A stretch of DNA of 64,000 nt from Streptomyces yangpuensis (GTDB lineage Bacteria > Actinomycetota > Actinomycetes > Streptomycetales > Streptomycetaceae): positions 151,223 to 215,222 of the forward strand of contig NZ_LBMK01000005.1 of NCBI RefSeq assembly GCF_001005295.1, read 5' to 3'. Positions 1 to 8,349 of this stretch are shown here, piece after piece. Made by a program: the position numbers and the translations under genes. Each line of letters opens with the position of its first letter. The first letter of the stretch is position 1. The notes below the pieces were generated by a model. The model was not told the DNA's origin, made no database searches, and worked only from the letters and a program-made list of their open reading frames with translations.

Positions 1-845
1 CCGACCGCCATCAGGCAGTGGGTGCCGGTCAGCACCCGGCCGTCGGAGAGGGTGACCTCGACCCGGTCGCCGACCCGCTTGGCGGACTCGGCGCGCGAGC
101 GCCCGACGACGTTCATGCCGCGGCGCCGGAAGACGTCCTCCAGGACGGCGGCCGCGTCGGGGTCCTCGCCCGGCAGCACGCGGTCGCGGGAGGACACCAG
201 GGTGACCCGGGAGCCGAGCGCCTGGTACGCGCCGGCGAACTCGGCACCGGTCACACCGGAACCGACCACGATGAGCTCCTCGGGGAGCTCGTCCAGGTCG
301 TAGACCTGCGTCCAGTTCAGGATGCGCTCGCCGTCGGGCTGGGCGTCGGGGATCTCGCGCGGGGTGCCGCCGGTGGCGATGAGGACGGCGTCCGCCGTCA
401 GGATCGTCTCGGTGCCGTCCGCGGCGGTGACGATGACGTCCCGGGTGCCGTCGATGCCCTGCGGGCCGCCGAGCTTGCCGCGGCCGCGCATGACCTTGGC
501 GCCGGCCCGGGTGACGGAGGCGGTGATGTCGTGCGACTGGGCGAGCGCGAGGCGCTTGACACGCCGGTTCACCTTGCCGAGGTCCACGCCCACGACACGC
601 GCGGCCTGCTCGAAGTGCGGGGTGTCGTCCGCGACGATGATCCCCAGCTCCTCGTAGGAGGAGTCGAAGGTGGTCATCACCTCTGCGGTCGCGATCAGAG
701 TCTTGGAAGGTACGCAGTCGGTCAGGACCGATGCCCCGCCCAGACCGTCGCAGTCCACGACGGTCACCTCCGCGCCGAGCTGGGCGCCGACCAGCGCCGC
801 CTCATACCCGCCGGGTCCGCCGCCGATGATCACGATCCGGGTCAC
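1..845 (-). CDS. NAD(P)H-quinone dehydrogenase, LpdA-type flavoprotein (3' end cut by window)
   Basis: A pyridine nucleotide-disulfide oxidoreductase family flavoprotein that continues beyond the left edge, so about 281 residues are visible. The N-terminus has the FAD dinucleotide fold (IIGGGPGGYEAA). The second nucleotide-binding motif is VVGSGVTGAEFAGA. In the place of the usual redox disulfide the sequence reads GGASVLTDCVPSKT, with one cysteine only. That is the hallmark of the mycobacterial LpdA-like quinone reductases rather than lipoamide dehydrogenases, so it probably moves electrons from NAD(P)H to quinones. Translation starts at a GTG (VTRIVIIGG). It is divergent from the cyclotransferase gene. 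Family assignment is firm; the electron acceptor is inferred. Confidence 0.88.
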   Translation of the reverse strand, partial: MTRIVIIGGGPGGYEAALVGAQLGAEVTVVDCDGLGGASVLTDCVPSKTLIATAEVMTTFDSSYEELGIIVADDTPHFEQAARVVGVDLGKVNRRVKRLALAQSHDITASVTRAGAKVMRGRGKLGGPQGIDGTRDVIVTAADGTETILTADAVLIATGGTPREIPDAQPDGERILNWTQVYDLDELPEELIVVGSGVTGAEFAGAYQALGSRVTLVSSRDRVLPGEDPDAAAVLEDVFRRRGMNVVGRSRAESAKRVGDRVEVTLSDGRVLTGTHCLMAV

Positions 846-1043
846 GAAAAGTCCGCCTCACGTCTACCCGGCCGGCTGCCGCCCCGGCCGGCGGTCCGGG
901 GGTTCTCCCCGGGGGATGCATTCCGTGCTCCATTGTCCCGCACGCTTCAAGGTGCTTCGCGCCCGGTCCCCGCCCGGGACTCCGTCCGGGTGTACCGCCG
1001 CCTGGCACACCTCCGCGGCCACCCCTCCCGTACCCTCGACCTC

Positions 1044-1481
1044 ATGTCGCTCTACGCCGCGTACGCCGGCAACCTCGACCCGCGGCTGATGACGCGCCGC
1101 GCTCCGCATTCGCCGCTGCGCGGCACGGGCTGGATCAACGACTGGCGGCTGACCTTCGGCGGCGAGCAGATGGGCTGGGAGGGTTCCCTCGCCACCATCG
1201 TCGAGGCCCCCCGCCACCAGGTCTTCGTCGCCCTGTACGACATCGCCCCGCTGGACGAGGACTCGATGGACCGCTGGGAGGGCGTGGGGCTCGACATCTA
1301 CCGGCGCATGCGGATCCGGGTGCACACGCTGGACGGCGAGGAAGCCGCCTGGTGCTACGTGCTCAACGGCTACGAGGGCGGCCTGCCCTCGGCGCGCTAC
1401 CTGGGCGAGATCGCGGACGCGGCCGAGTCCGCGGGCGCCCCGCACGACTACGTGATGGAGCTGCGCAAGCGCCCCTGCTGA
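1044..1481 (+). CDS. gamma-glutamylcyclotransferase family protein
   Basis: A 145-residue protein of the gamma-glutamylcyclotransferase (GGCT/AIG2-like) fold, which releases 5-oxoproline from gamma-glutamyl compounds. The N-terminal substrate loop reads YAAYAGNLDP, comparable to the YGSNL motif of the family. The acidic segment DEDSMDRWEG lies where the catalytic glutamate is expected. The upstream reading frame is open for another kilobase, but ATG at 1044 is chosen because a TACCCT -10 hexamer (1031-1036) sits exactly seven bases before it, pointing to a leaderless mRNA. It runs towards the purine-nucleoside phosphorylase gene but is probably a separate unit. Confidence 0.82.
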   Translation: MSLYAAYAGNLDPRLMTRRAPHSPLRGTGWINDWRLTFGGEQMGWEGSLATIVEAPRHQVFVALYDIAPLDEDSMDRWEGVGLDIYRRMRIRVHTLDGEEAAWCYVLNGYEGGLPSARYLGEIADAAESAGAPHDYVMELRKRPC

Positions 1482-1600
1482 TTCCCCCCACGGGACCGCC
1501 CGAACGGAATTCCGGGCGGTCACCACAGGTCACGCCGGGTCACGGCGGACATTTGGTCGGAAACGACAAGACAACGATCCGAGCATGGTGAGCTGTGCCA

Positions 1601-1614
1601 TCTACGCGCGTAGG
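1601..1614. promoter_or_regulatory. Nucleoside-regulon operator upstream of purine-nucleoside phosphorylase
   Basis: The sequence is TCTACGCGCGTAGG, with CTACGCGCGTAG a perfect 12 bp palindrome. It lies 25 bases before the GTG start and about 11 bases upstream of a TACGCT -10 element (1626-1631), so a bound protein would cover the -35 region. The same palindrome recurs at four other nucleoside-metabolism genes in this window, with a half-match at bmpA. The CG-centred symmetry resembles LacI-family operators, but the regulator is not in the window. Confidence 0.82.
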
Positions 1615-1638
1615 CAATGAGCGGCTACGCTCGTCTGC

Positions 1639-2445
1639 GTGAACGCATCTGTTACCGATCCCACCGCCGCCGCCGACGCCGCAGCCGCCCGCCTGCGGGA
1701 GCTCACCGGCGCCGAGACCCACGATGTCGCCCTCGTCATGGGCTCCGGCTGGGCCCCCGCCGCCGAGGCCCTGGGCGCCCCCGAGGCCGAGTTCCTCGTC
1801 ACCGAGCTGCCCGGGTTCCCCCCGGCCGCCGTCGAAGGACACGGCGGCAAGGTCCGCTCGTACAAGATCGGCGACAAGCGTGCGCTGGTCTTCCTCGGCC
1901 GCACCCACTACTACGAGGGCCGCGGCGTCGCCGCCGTCGCCCACGGTGTCCGCACCGCCGTCGCCGCGGGCTGCAAGACCGTCGTGCTGACCAACGGCTG
2001 CGGCGGTCTGCGCGAGGGCATGCAGCCCGGCCAGCCGGTCCTGATCAGCGACCACATCAACATGACGGCCACCTCGCCGATCATCGGCGCGAACTTCGTG
2101 GACCTGACGAACCTGTACTCGCCCGGGCTGCGCGCGCTGTGCAAGGAGATCGACCCCTCCCTGGAGGAGGGCGTCTACGTCCAGTTCCCCGGCCCGCACT
2201 ACGAGACCCCGGCCGAGATCAACATGATCCGCGTGATGGGCGCCGACCTCGTCGGCATGTCCACCGTGCTGGAGGCCATCGCCGCCCGTGAGGCCGGCGC
2301 CGAGGTGCTCGGCATCTCCCTGGTCACGAACCTGGCGGCGGGCATCTCCGGCGAGCCGCTGAACCACGAAGAGGTCCTCCAGGCCGGCCGCGACTCGGCC
2401 GCGCGCATGGGCAAGCTGCTGACCCAGGTCCTCGCCCGCATCTGA
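1639..2445 (+). CDS. purine-nucleoside phosphorylase (trimeric type)
   Basis: A 268-residue enzyme that cleaves purine (deoxy)nucleosides with phosphate to give the free base and (deoxy)ribose-1-phosphate. It belongs to the trimeric PNP class: VMGSGWAP near residue 30 is the phosphate loop, LGRTHYYEG and TNGCGGL follow, and FPGPHYETPAEI and MSTVLEAIAA complete the active site. It starts with GTG seven bases after the TACGCT -10 element, so the transcript is probably leaderless. It is followed after 35 bases by the phosphosugar mutase, likely in one operon. The upstream palindrome puts it in the nucleoside regulon. The product ribose-1-phosphate is the presumed substrate of the downstream mutase. 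Confidence 0.93.
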   Translation: MNASVTDPTAAADAAAARLRELTGAETHDVALVMGSGWAPAAEALGAPEAEFLVTELPGFPPAAVEGHGGKVRSYKIGDKRALVFLGRTHYYEGRGVAAVAHGVRTAVAAGCKTVVLTNGCGGLREGMQPGQPVLISDHINMTATSPIIGANFVDLTNLYSPGLRALCKEIDPSLEEGVYVQFPGPHYETPAEINMIRVMGADLVGMSTVLEAIAAREAGAEVLGISLVTNLAAGISGEPLNHEEVLQAGRDSAARMGKLLTQVLARI

Positions 2446-2480
2446 GGCTCCGGGACCGTACGAGAGGTAAGGCGGAAGTA

Positions 2481-4127
2481 GTGCAGGAACAGGACGACCT
2501 GATCACCCGGGCCCGGGCCTGGCTGGCGGAGGACCCCGACCCGGAGACGGCGGCCGAGCTCGCCGCGCTCATCGAGGCGGGCGACACGGCGGAGCTCGCC
2601 GACCGGTTCTCCGGCACCCTCCAGTTCGGCACCGCCGGACTGCGCGGTGAGATCGGCGCGGGCCCGATGCGGATGAACCGCAGCGTGGTCATCCGGGCCG
2701 CGGCGGGCCTCGCGGCCCACCTGAAGGCCCAGGGCCACGCCGGCGGCCTGGTCGTCGTCGGCTACGACGCCCGCTACAAGTCGGCGGACTTCGCCCGCGA
2801 CACCGCGGCCGTCATGACCGGCGCCGGGCTGCGCGCGGCCGTCCTGCCCCGCCCGCTGCCCACGCCCGTCCTCGCGTACGCCATACGGCACCTGGGCGCC
2901 GTGGCCGGCGTCGAGGTGACCGCGAGCCACAACCCGCCCCGGGACAACGGCTACAAGGTCTACCTCGGCGACGGCTCGCAGATCGTCTCCCCGGCGGACA
3001 CGGAGATCGCGGCCCAGATCGCCCGCGTCGGCACGCTCGCCTCGGTCCCCCGTCCGGAGTCCGGCTGGGAGGACCTCGGCGACGAGGTCCTGGAGGCCTA
3101 CCTCGCCCGTACGGACGCCGTCCTGACCCCCGGCTCCCCGCGGGGGGTGCGGACGGTCTACACGGCGATGCACGGCGTCGGCAAGGACGTCGTCATGGCG
3201 GCCTTCGCCCGGCACGGCTTCCCGGAGCCGGTCCTGGTCGCCGAGCAGGCCGAACCGGACCCGGCCTTCCCGACGGTCGCGTTCCCCAACCCGGAGGAGC
3301 CGGGCGCGATGGACCTGGCCTTCGCCCGGGCCGCCGAGGTCCAGCCGGACATCGTGATCGCGAACGACCCCGACGCGGACCGTTGCGCGGTGGCCGTCCC
3401 CGCCGCGGACGGCTGGCGGATGCTGCGCGGCGACGAGGTCGGAGCGCTGCTCGCGGCGCACCTGGTCCACAAGGGCGCGACCGGCGTCTTCGCGGAGTCG
3501 ATCGTCTCCTCCAGTCTGCTGGGCCGGATCGCGGAGGCCGCGGGCGTCGGCCACGAGGAGACCCTCACGGGCTTCAAGTGGATCGCCCGCGTCGAGGGCC
3601 TGCGCTACGGCTACGAGGAGGCGCTCGGCTACTGCGTGGACCCCGAGGGCGTCCGCGACAAGGACGGCGTGACCGCCGCCCTGCTGGTGGCCGAACTGGC
3701 CTCGGAGCTGAAGGAGCAGGGCCGCACCCTGACCGACCTGCTGGACGACCTGGCGATGGCCCACGGCCTGCACGCCACCGACCAGCTCTCGCTCCGTGTG
3801 TCGGACCTGTCGGTCATCGCGAACGCCATGGCGCGGCTGCGTGCGGAGCCGCCGGTCTCGCTGGCGGGCCTGCGGGTCGTCTCGGCGGAGGACCTGACGA
3901 AGGGCACGCAGTCGCTGCCGCCCACGGACGGCCTGCGGTACTACCTCGACGGCGCGTACAAGGCCCGGGTGATCTGCCGCCCGTCGGGCACGGAGCCCAA
4001 GCTGAAGTGCTACCTGGAGGTCGTCGTGCCGGTGGCCGAGGCCTCCGACCTGGCGTCGGCGCGCGTGACCGGCCAGGAAGTGCTGGACGCGATCAAGAAG
4101 GACCTCGCCGCGGCGATGGGCGTCTGA
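2481..4127 (+). CDS. phosphosugar mutase, PGM2-like; probable phosphopentomutase
   Basis: A 548-residue member of the alpha-D-phosphohexomutase superfamily, of full usual length. The phosphoserine loop is TASHNPPRDNGYKVY, the metal loop NDPDADRCAVA, the sugar-binding loop YEEALGYC and the phosphate-binding loop RPSGTEPKLKCYLE. Such genes are usually annotated as phosphomannomutase. The DNGYKVY form of the serine loop is that of the PGM2/YhxB branch, whose animal member interconverts pentose-1- and pentose-5-phosphates. Its position just behind purine-nucleoside phosphorylase, in a window that also holds deoC and deoA, supports a phosphopentomutase role. The specificity is inference; the fold and catalytic residues are plain. 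Start is the GTG at 2481. Confidence 0.88.
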   Translation: MQEQDDLITRARAWLAEDPDPETAAELAALIEAGDTAELADRFSGTLQFGTAGLRGEIGAGPMRMNRSVVIRAAAGLAAHLKAQGHAGGLVVVGYDARYKSADFARDTAAVMTGAGLRAAVLPRPLPTPVLAYAIRHLGAVAGVEVTASHNPPRDNGYKVYLGDGSQIVSPADTEIAAQIARVGTLASVPRPESGWEDLGDEVLEAYLARTDAVLTPGSPRGVRTVYTAMHGVGKDVVMAAFARHGFPEPVLVAEQAEPDPAFPTVAFPNPEEPGAMDLAFARAAEVQPDIVIANDPDADRCAVAVPAADGWRMLRGDEVGALLAAHLVHKGATGVFAESIVSSSLLGRIAEAAGVGHEETLTGFKWIARVEGLRYGYEEALGYCVDPEGVRDKDGVTAALLVAELASELKEQGRTLTDLLDDLAMAHGLHATDQLSLRVSDLSVIANAMARLRAEPPVSLAGLRVVSAEDLTKGTQSLPPTDGLRYYLDGAYKARVICRPSGTEPKLKCYLEVVVPVAEASDLASARVTGQEVLDAIKKDLAAAMGV

Positions 4128-4356
4128 TTCCTCCGGCGCCGCTCGCGCGTCCCGGCCCCGGCGGGCCTCCCCGGCGTCGCGCCGCTGCGCCGGACTCCGT
4201 CCGTCGAACGGATTGCGGGGCTCCGGCCCCGTCCGGCCAGGTTCCCGTCCCGTCCGGCGGGGGCCTGGCCACCCGCTTCCCCTCGGCTCCCCGAACCTCG
4301 GCTCGGGGGGCCGTCGGCGTGTCCAGGGCCGCTGCGCGGAGCCTTCTCCCCGCTGA

Positions 4357-4410
4357 AAGACAGCCCCGCCGGCGTTTGAGGCGCGGGGGTCCGGGGGCGG
4401 AGCCCCCGCA
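4357..4410. repeat. Streptomyces-type GC-rich intergenic repeat with hairpin
   Basis: The 342-base gap between the mutase and the lipoprotein gene holds no gene. Near its right end it contains the AGCCCCGCCGGCGTTTGAGG motif followed by a GGGGGC-GGA-GCCCCC hairpin (4393-4408). I know this combination as a recurrent intergenic element of Streptomyces chromosomes. Both flanking genes converge here, so it can act as a two-way terminator. The rest of the gap shows only GC-rich low-complexity sequence. Confidence 0.55.
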
Positions 4411-4469
4411 ACGGCGGCGCGCCCGGACCCGGATCCCGGCGCCCCCACGGGCAAGACCGGCTCGGGGCC

Positions 4470-5135
4470 TCAGCCTGTCGGGGACGCGGTCGCGGTCGCG
4501 GTCGGGCGGACGATTTCGCCCAGTGTCGGGACCGACTCCGGCCGCGAGCGGACCGCGTCCGTGCACTCCCACGCCCGCGGCGGATCGGCGTCCGGTCCGC
4601 CCAGGACCACCGGTCCCGGCCCGGCCGACACCGTCTCGCTGCCGGCCAGCGTGCACACGATCTGCGACAGCGCCACCGGCGGCAGATCCTCCGGCTTGCG
4701 GCTGAGCCGCACCGTGCCCGCCGGGTCGCCCGGCTTCGGTGCGCCCGCCGTCAGCCCGGCCGGAACCCCGGTCGTGAAGCCGGCGTCGCGCTCCTCCGCG
4801 CTCGGCGTCCGCTCCAGCGCCTCCAGCAGTGCCTGCGCGGCCTGCCCGACAGTGTCGCGTCCCTTGCCCTTCTCGGGCATCGGCACCAGCCGTTCCACGC
4901 CCACCAGCTGCGATCCGCAGACCAGCTCCACCGTGGCCGGGAAGCCCGGCACGCCGCTCTGCCCGCCCGGCTGCGCAGGGGTGTCGCACGAGACGCGCGA
5001 GGGCGCCGCGCCCACGTCCACGGGCACGGTCGTCGCCCGGATCCCGCAGCCCGCCGTGGCGAGCAACGTGATCCCGACGAGCGGGACCAGTACGGCCGGC
5101 ACCGCCGGCGGGGTCCTACGCATCCGGATCACCAC
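4470..5135 (-). CDS. lipoprotein of the afsQ locus
   Basis: A secreted lipoprotein of about 221 residues. The signal sequence ends in a lipobox (LLATAGC, cysteine near residue 30), so the mature protein should be anchored to the outside of the membrane. Four further cysteines (SCDTP, LVCGS, IVCTL, WECTD) could form two disulfides. It has no recognised enzymatic domain. It is the third gene of the afsQ1-afsQ2-lipoprotein unit and its start overlaps the afsQ2 stop: the frame opens at GTG 5135, with an ATG at 5123 as the alternative. The S. coelicolor afsQ locus has an equivalent lipoprotein gene, suggesting a role in the sensory complex; that role is inference. Confidence 0.8.
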   Translation of the reverse strand: MVIRMRRTPPAVPAVLVPLVGITLLATAGCGIRATTVPVDVGAAPSRVSCDTPAQPGGQSGVPGFPATVELVCGSQLVGVERLVPMPEKGKGRDTVGQAAQALLEALERTPSAEERDAGFTTGVPAGLTAGAPKPGDPAGTVRLSRKPEDLPPVALSQIVCTLAGSETVSAGPGPVVLGGPDADPPRAWECTDAVRSRPESVPTLGEIVRPTATATASPTG

Positions 5136-6603
5136 TGACCGCCTTTCGCACGTCCATCGGCAGCCGCAGGGTGAACAGCGCGCCCGCGCCCGGCACGTTG
5201 GCCGCGGTGATGTCGCCGCCGTGGATGTGTGCGTTCTCCACGGCGATCGACAGTCCCAGCCCGCTCCCGTCCGACTTCGGCCGCGAGGCGCTCGCCTTGT
5301 AGAAGCGGTCGAAGACGTGCGGCAGGACCTCCTCGGGGATGCCCGGCCCGTTGTCCTGGACCGCGATCACCAGCCAGTCGTCCTCCACGGTCACCGACAC
5401 CCGCACCGGCGAGCCGCCGTGCTTGAGTGCGTTGCCGATCAGGTTGGCCAGGATGACGTCGAGGCGGCGCGGGTCGAGCCGCGCCATGATGTCCCGCTCG
5501 GCGTCGAGTTCGACGGCGTCGAGCCAGGCCCGGGCGTCGATGCAGGCCGTGACCTGGTCGGCGACGTTGACGTCGTCCAGGACCAGCTTGGCCGTACCGG
5601 CGTCGAAGCGGGTGACCTCCATCAGGTTCTCGACCAGGATGTTCAGCCGACGGGTCTCGCTGACGACCAGGCCGACCGCCGGTGCGATCATCGGATCGAG
5701 GTCCTCGACCTCCTCCTCCAGCACCTCGGCGACCGCCGTCAGCGCCGTCAGCGGGGTGCGCAGCTCGTGCGACATGTCCGCGACGAAGCGCCGGCTGGCC
5801 TCCTCCCGCGCGCTCATGTCGGCGACCTTCTTCTCCAGCGCCTCGGCCGTCTTGTTGAAGGTGTGCGACAGGTCGGCGAGTTCGTCGGTGCCGGACACGT
5901 CGAGCCGGTGGTCGAGTTCGCCCTCGCCGAGCCGTCGTGCCGCGTCGCCGAGCCGCTGTACGGGCTTGAGCACGGTGCGGGCGGCGGCCTGCGCGAGCAG
6001 CGCGGAGCCGAGCAGCGCGAGGATCGTCGCGATGGTCAGGGACCAGCCGAGCGCGTTGAGGTCGTCCCGTTCCTGGGCGAGCGACTTGTACATGTAGCCG
6101 GTGGGCCCGCCGCCCACGATCCGGGTGCCGCCGACGAGGTACGGATTGCCGCGCGGCTTCGTCCGCTGCCAGTACACGTGGTACTCGGCGTCGTTGGCCG
6201 CGGTCGTCTTCTGCCGGTCGTTCACTGCGTTCTGCAGCGACTTCGGCACGTCGGCGAGCCGGAAGTTGTCGGGCCCGGCCGCCCCGTACATCTGGCGGTT
6301 GTCCTTGCCCTCCTGCACGAGCAGCACGCTGTAGCCGGGGCTGCTGCCCGCCATCAGCTCGGCGGTGCGCTGCAGTTCCTCGGGCGTCGGGTCGGCGGGC
6401 AGGGCCGCGGCGCGGTTCTGCATCTCCTGCCGGAAGTCGCCGAGGGCGGCTTCCTGGACACGGGTGAGCACGGCCTCGCGGTTGAGCCAGTAGGCGATCC
6501 CGGACGCGGACACGGCCGCCGTCAGGGCGACCAGTGCGAAGACGACGAGGAGCCGCAGCCGCAGGCTGGTCCAGCGCCGGCCCGCGAGCAACGAGCGGAT
6601 CAC
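5116..6603 (-). CDS. afsQ2: two-component sensor histidine kinase AfsQ2
   Basis: A 495-residue membrane kinase. A first transmembrane helix lies near residues 12-38, an extracellular sensing region up to about 175, then a second helix, a HAMP linker, the HisKA dimerisation helix with phospho-accepting histidine in DMSHELRTPL, and a HATPase domain with N box (NLIGNALKHG), DNGPGIPEEV and GSGLGLSI. It overlaps afsQ1 by four bases (ATGA), so the two are translationally coupled. AfsQ2 phosphorylates AfsQ1, a system that in S. coelicolor links nitrogen signals to antibiotic production. The assignment rests on the kinase architecture, the near-identical AfsQ1 next door and the divergent sigQ. Confidence 0.92.
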   Translation of the reverse strand: MIRSLLAGRRWTSLRLRLLVVFALVALTAAVSASGIAYWLNREAVLTRVQEAALGDFRQEMQNRAAALPADPTPEELQRTAELMAGSSPGYSVLLVQEGKDNRQMYGAAGPDNFRLADVPKSLQNAVNDRQKTTAANDAEYHVYWQRTKPRGNPYLVGGTRIVGGGPTGYMYKSLAQERDDLNALGWSLTIATILALLGSALLAQAAARTVLKPVQRLGDAARRLGEGELDHRLDVSGTDELADLSHTFNKTAEALEKKVADMSAREEASRRFVADMSHELRTPLTALTAVAEVLEEEVEDLDPMIAPAVGLVVSETRRLNILVENLMEVTRFDAGTAKLVLDDVNVADQVTACIDARAWLDAVELDAERDIMARLDPRRLDVILANLIGNALKHGGSPVRVSVTVEDDWLVIAVQDNGPGIPEEVLPHVFDRFYKASASRPKSDGSGLGLSIAVENAHIHGGDITAANVPGAGALFTLRLPMDVRKAVSGDPDA

Positions 6604-7277
6604 TGCGGGGAGTCCAGGCGGTAGCCGACGCCCCGGACCGTACGGATCAGGGTGGGCGAGGAGGGCACGTCCTCGACCTTGGCGCGCAGCCGCTGAACGC
6701 AGGCGTCGACGAGCCGCGAGTCGCCGAGGTAGTCGTGCTCCCAGACCAGCCGCAGCAGTTGCTGGCGGGACAGGGCCTGCCCGGGCCGGCGGCTCAGTTC
6801 GAGGAGCAGCCGCAGCTCCGTCGGGGTGAGCTGGAGGTCCTCGCCGTTCTTGGTCACCGTCATGGCGGCCCGGTCGATGACGAGGGAGCCGAAGCTCGCC
6901 GAGTCGCTCGACTCGCGTTCGCCGCGGCGCAGTACGGCCCGGATGCGGGCGTCGAGGACCCGCCCCTGGACCGGCTTGACGACGTAGTCGTCGGCGCCGG
7001 ACTCCAGGCCGACGACCACGTCGATGTCATCGCTGCGCGCGGTGAGCAGGATGATCGGCAGTTGGTCGGTGCGGCGGATGCGCCGGCACACCTCGAAACC
7101 GTCGATCCCGGGCAGCATCACGTCCAGCACGATCAGATCCGGCCGCTGCTCGCGCAGCAGTTTCAGGCCGTCCTCGCCCGTCGCCGCGGTGGCCACACGG
7201 TGGCCCTGGCGTGACAGGGAGAGTTCGAGGGCCGTGCGGATGGCGTCGTCGTCCTCGATCAGCAACAGGAAAGGCAC
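6600..7277 (-). CDS. afsQ1: response regulator AfsQ1
   Basis: A 225-residue OmpR-type response regulator. The receiver domain has the acidic pocket (LIEDDD), the phospho-acceptor aspartate in LIVLDVMLPGIDG and the switch lysine in DYVVKPVQGR. The winged-helix DNA-binding domain occupies the C-terminal 100 residues (LTPTELRLL to VRGVGYRL). The sequence matches S. coelicolor AfsQ1 as I know it almost throughout. I start it at the GTG at 7277 (VPFLLLIEDDD) because a CAGAAT hexamer sits six bases upstream, giving a leaderless transcript, and the length then equals the known protein. An ATG at 7295 in the same frame is the alternative. It diverges from sigQ. Confidence 0.93.
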   Translation of the reverse strand: MPFLLLIEDDDAIRTALELSLSRQGHRVATAATGEDGLKLLREQRPDLIVLDVMLPGIDGFEVCRRIRRTDQLPIILLTARSDDIDVVVGLESGADDYVVKPVQGRVLDARIRAVLRRGERESSDSASFGSLVIDRAAMTVTKNGEDLQLTPTELRLLLELSRRPGQALSRQQLLRLVWEHDYLGDSRLVDACVQRLRAKVEDVPSSPTLIRTVRGVGYRLDSPQ

Positions 7278-7368
7278 GGGCTCATTCTGTCTCATGGGCC
7301 GTCGGGAGTTCGACCGTCAGGAGGGCCGGATCCTGCGGGAGTCCGCCGGGGCCCTCCCGGCGGTCGCT

Positions 7369-7384
7369 GTGACAGTGCTGTGAC
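7369..7384. promoter_or_regulatory. AfsQ1 binding box (GTnAC-n6-GTnAC)
   Basis: The divergent afsQ1-sigQ region contains GTGAC-AGTGCT-GTGAC, an exact match to the direct-repeat consensus GTnAC-n6-GTnAC described for AfsQ1. It lies 92 bases upstream of the afsQ1 start and 105 bases upstream of the sigQ start. This agrees with AfsQ1 controlling sigQ and possibly its own gene. Confidence 0.8.
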
Positions 7385-7489
7385 AGTCGACGGACACCCC
7401 GGTTAAGTCGGCCCGGCAGTCTTCTTGTCAACGCACAGCTCAACGCACAGCGATCCGAAGCAGAGACACTCCACGACGGGGGGCGCGAG

Positions 7490-8188
7490 ATGAACACGCT
7501 GCACAGCACCAGCACCAGCGCGGTTGTCACGCGGCTGCACGATGTGAACCGCCGGACGGCTGTCCGTACGGTGGCGGTCGCCCGGCCCCGGCCGGCCCAC
7601 GTCGTAGCCATTGACGCACACCAGTACCAGGCGGTTCCCGCCCAGCAGCCGACCCCGTCCGCCACCTCCGAGGCGGAGTTCACGGCGTACGTCCAGGAGC
7701 GGCGCGCCGCCCTGTACGCGACGGCCTTCCACCTCACCGGTGACCGTTACGAGGCCGAGGACCTGCTGCAGAGCGCGCTGTTCTCCACGTACCGCGCCTG
7801 GGACCGGATCAGCGACAAGGCTGCGGTCGGCGGCTACCTGCGCCGCACGATGACGAACCTGCACATCAGCGCGTGGCGTCGGCGGAAGCTGAACGAGTAC
7901 CCGACGGAGGAGCTGCCGGAGACGGCCTCCGACACGGACGCGATGCGCGGTACGGAGCTGCGCGCGGTGCTGTGGCAGGCGCTGACGCGGATCCCGGAGC
8001 CGCAGCGCACGATGCTGGTGCTGCGCTACTACGAGGGCCGCACGGACCCGGAGATCGCGGAGATCCTGGGGATCAGCGTCGGCACGGTGAAGTCGAGCAT
8101 CTGGCGCTCGCTGCGGCGCCTGCGGGAGGACGAGTCGCTGAGCTTCGGCCGTGACGAGGCGGAGTCCTTCGAGGAGCTGGTCGCGTAA
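7490..8188 (+). CDS. sigQ: RNA polymerase sigma factor SigQ (ECF/SigE-like)
   Basis: A 232-residue group IV sigma factor. After a variable N-terminal stretch of about 60 residues, region 2 begins at EAEFTAYVQERRAALYATA and contains DLLQSALFSTYRAWDRI. Region 4 contains IPEPQRTMLVLRYYEG, with the recognition helix near GISVGTVKSSIWRSLRRL. It is divergent from afsQ1, and the intervening AfsQ1 box explains its control by that regulator. In S. coelicolor sigQ sits in the same place and modulates antibiotic output. Start is the ATG at 7490 behind a G-rich stretch; the long non-conserved N-terminus leaves some doubt about the exact start. Confidence 0.9.
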   Translation: MNTLHSTSTSAVVTRLHDVNRRTAVRTVAVARPRPAHVVAIDAHQYQAVPAQQPTPSATSEAEFTAYVQERRAALYATAFHLTGDRYEAEDLLQSALFSTYRAWDRISDKAAVGGYLRRTMTNLHISAWRRRKLNEYPTEELPETASDTDAMRGTELRAVLWQALTRIPEPQRTMLVLRYYEGRTDPEIAEILGISVGTVKSSIWRSLRRLREDESLSFGRDEAESFEELVA

Positions 8189-8260
8189 CGCGACCCACGA
8201 AGACCATCGGGCCGGGGGCCCGTCCTACGGGGGTGGGACGGGGGCCGTTGGGGGGGAAGG

Positions 8261-8306
8261 AAAAGGCGGGATCGAGCGGCCGGGGGTCCGCTCGGTCCCG
8301 CCTTTT
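8261..8306. terminator. bidirectional terminator between sigQ and the uridine-kinase-like gene
   Basis: A long hairpin with arms AAAAGGCGGGATCGAGCGG and CCGCTCGGTCCCGCCTTTT, with one mismatch. The A-run and T-run at its ends make it usable from both sides. It separates the convergent sigQ and kinase genes. Confidence 0.85.
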
Positions 8307-8349
8307 CGCATGCGCGGCTCCGGCGGTCGACGGGGTTGCCGGATGCGGC

